From: Patescibacteria group bacterium
Lineage (GTDB): Bacteria; Patescibacteriota; Minisyncoccia; UBA6257; 2-01-FULL-56-20
Assembly (NCBI GenBank): GCA_025054755.1
Contig: JANWZH010000004.1
Span: 11,142-28,959, forward strand
Length of the DNA: 17,818 bases
Direction: 5' to 3'
Part shown: piece after piece, positions 16,366-17,818 of the stretch
Position numbering within the stretch: the stretch's first letter is position 1
How the letters are laid out: each line of letters begins with the position of its first letter
Program-made: the position numbers and the translations under genes
Notes under the pieces: generated by a model
What the model saw: only the letters and a program-made list of their open reading frames with translations
Databases searched by the model: none
Told to the model about the DNA's origin: nothing

Positions 16366-17818
16366 TTATCTTGTCAAGTCCCTTGTATACCAAGAAGCAA
16401 GATAATCAACATCAAACAATGCTGTTGCTGTTGTTCCAGAGTTTGTAGCAATAAATCCTAATCCAGTTTCTCTTCCTGATGCGGTTGGTATATTTGTAGT
16501 TAAAGAAGAAGTCCAAAGTTGCGTTCCGCTTTCAGAAAAAAGATAAAAATCAACCTGCGTAGCGTTTGAATTAACAACCAATCTTGCTCTATACCAAGTA
16601 TTCGTAGAAATAGTATAAGACGTCCCAGTTGTTGACCTCGTTGAGTTATTTGAAGTTTTGCCAACAAGATTTAAATTATTTGCCAATTCAAAATAAACTC
16701 CATCAACAGCATCGGCAGATGTTGTTGTATCTATAAAACCCATTCTTATTGTAGTGTTAGTTCCAGAAGCAACTAAATGTCTAAAAACTATTTCAAATAC
16801 TTCGCCGCCTCCAATTCTAAATGCAGTTATATCTGTAAGGACATAACCACCTGAATTAGCGGTTGTTGAAGATGTTATTCTTTGTATTCCGGGATGGCTT
16901 GGCTCACCTGCTATTTTTGATGTTGTTCCAGAAGATATAGCAACATAGTCAAGCGGAATGTGCGCTTCCAAAGTAGCGGCTCCAGATGCTCCAAGAAAAT
17001 CAGTAAAAATAAATGGTCTTCTGAAAATATTAGATAAATCAACAGACCTAAAATCTAATGGTGTATCTAATGTTAAATTGCCAGTTATTCTTGCTGCCCC
17101 AGAAACGTGAAGTGTATTTTGTGGAGAATTAGTCCCAACACCTAATCTTGTATTAGTATTGTCCCAAAATAAATTATTAGAACCGCCGATTGTATTTGAT
17201 GCTGTTCCAAAAGCAACTTGTCCAGTTGAAATAGAACCACCTATTCCTCCACTTCCAGAGATTGTGGTCCAAGAAAGATTACCAGACCCATCTGTTGTTA
17301 AAACTTGTCCACTTGTTCCATCTGCGTTTGGAAGAGTCCATATAACATTATTACCTATTAAATTAGGTGCCTTAAATCCTACATAATTAGTTCCATTAGC
17401 AGAAAGTTCCAAAAATCTAATTTCACCAGTATTACCAGATGAAGTTCCATAAGGATTTATTTGAATAGCGTTTTGTTGATTTAACCCTTGAATTGCTGTT
17501 ATATCTGTATTTACTCCTGATGATGCCGCACCCAAATTAGTTCTTGCACCAGAAGCGGTTGTAGCACCAGTTCCTCCGTAAGATACAGAGATAGTTGACC
17601 CGTTCCAAGTTCCGGTTGTAATTAAACCAGAACTATCTATTACAAATACATCAGAAGTATCACCAGTATTTCTTACAACAAAAGCATTGCCAGTATTAGA
17701 CCTTCTAATGGTAAGAGGAGCGGAAGATGTTGATGTTCCAATTCCTATATTCCCGCTTTCTAAAATTCTCATTCTTTCTGCGCTTGCTGTCTGAAATATA
17801 ATATCATCAGCTCCAGCT
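16366..17818 (-). CDS. Phage-tail-fibre-like surface/adhesin protein, 5' end missing (window edge)
   Basis: The frame is open to the right edge: upstream of the internal ATG 17772 it continues as GADDIIFQTASAERMRILES, so the N-terminus is outside. At least 483 residues. Motifs typical of phage tail fibres and of related bacterial surface proteins: SAERMRILESGNIGIGT and RLGVGTNSPQNTLHVSG (two copies of the GIGT...P...L.V repeat), YGGTGATTASGARTNLGA, and IWTLPNADGTSGQVLTTDGS. The last 220 or so residues are beta-rich, with GGGEVFEIVFRH, NTWYRARLVVNSNATQVDFY and ATALFDVDYLASWY, resembling a lectin-like jelly roll. No S74 chaperone, C-terminal anchor or cell-wall motif at the C-end. Composition is markedly less AT-rich than the housekeeping genes, suggesting phage-related ancestry. 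No other phage genes are seen. Attachment to a host cell or another surface is inferred. Confidence 0.8.
   Translation of the reverse strand, partial: AGADDIIFQTASAERMRILESGNIGIGTSTSSAPLTIRRSNTGNAFVVRNTGDTSDVFVIDSSGLITTGTWNGSTISVSYGGTGATTASGARTNLGAASSGVNTDITAIQGLNQQNAIQINPYGTSSGNTGEIRFLELSANGTNYVGFKAPNLIGNNVIWTLPNADGTSGQVLTTDGSGNLSWTTISGSGGIGGSISTGQVAFGTASNTIGGSNNLFWDNTNTRLGVGTNSPQNTLHVSGAARITGNLTLDTPLDFRSVDLSNIFRRPFIFTDFLGASGAATLEAHIPLDYVAISSGTTSKIAGEPSHPGIQRITSSTTANSGGYVLTDITAFRIGGGEVFEIVFRHLVASGTNTTIRMGFIDTTTSADAVDGVYFELANNLNLVGKTSNNSTRSTTGTSYTISTNTWYRARLVVNSNATQVDFYLFSESGTQLWTSSLTTNIPTASGRETGLGFIATNSGTTATALFDVDYLASWYTRDLTR

Overview
The window looks like a chromosomal segment of a small-genome, very AT-rich bacterium, most likely a member of the Candidate Phyla Radiation (Patescibacteria, Parcubacteria-like). 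The support is indirect: AT-saturated codon use in conserved genes, tRNAs without encoded CCA, a PilM/PilN/PilO-type pilus operon, a 23S-5S rRNA unit with no 16S gene beside it, and start codons that mostly lack a Shine-Dalgarno (SD) sequence. UGA serves as a stop (topA ends in TGA), so there is no sign of the UGA-glycine code of SR1/Gracilibacteria. No species can be named from the sequence alone.

Layout. 1-1716 (-): 5' two-thirds of leuS, running off the left edge. 1769-5280 (-): 5S and 23S rRNA, each enclosed by a perfect 20-bp stem, with their own promoter. 5325-5398 (-): tRNA-Val(GAC) with its own promoter. 5463-6233 (-): a PilO-like protein and a small membrane protein. 6292-9322 (+): dprA and topA. 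9330-11999 (-): pilM, pilN, pilO and a small single-pass membrane protein. 12041-13146 (+): the rplJ-rplL operon (L10, L7/L12), preceded by an L10-type leader whose basal stem overlaps an intrinsic terminator. 13157-15797 (+): three small, SD-led, terminator-bounded genes of unlike composition, interleaved with tRNA-Val(CAC) and with a two-gene operon of a tRNA-binding OB-fold protein and a divergent Tgt-like protein. 15798-16119: noncoding. 16120-17818 (-): a small hypothetical gene and the C-terminal part of a phage-tail-fibre-like surface protein, running off the right edge.

How the genes fit together. Most of the window is translation machinery (LeuRS, 23S/5S, two Val tRNAs, L10, L7/L12, a tRNA-binding protein and a Tgt-like protein), together with a type IV pilus inner-membrane platform and DprA. 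T4P and DprA are the usual partners in DNA uptake, and CPR bacteria are thought to rely on imported nucleic acids. The two pilus blocks flank the dprA-topA pair, and each contains a PilO-like protein followed by a short single-pass membrane protein, as if a cassette had been duplicated.

Most noteworthy signals: (i) the 23S-5S unit is unlinked from 16S and has its own promoter and a leader with competing hairpins; (ii) two modes of translation start coexist, with conserved genes having a -10-like hexamer 6-8 nt before the ATG (leaderless geometry), while three small genes carry a full AGGAGG, two of them with the SD exactly where the transcript should begin; (iii) an L10 leader that can act as a transcription attenuator; (iv) a Tgt-like enzyme with Glu at the nucleophile position, in an operon with a stand-alone tRNA-binding domain.
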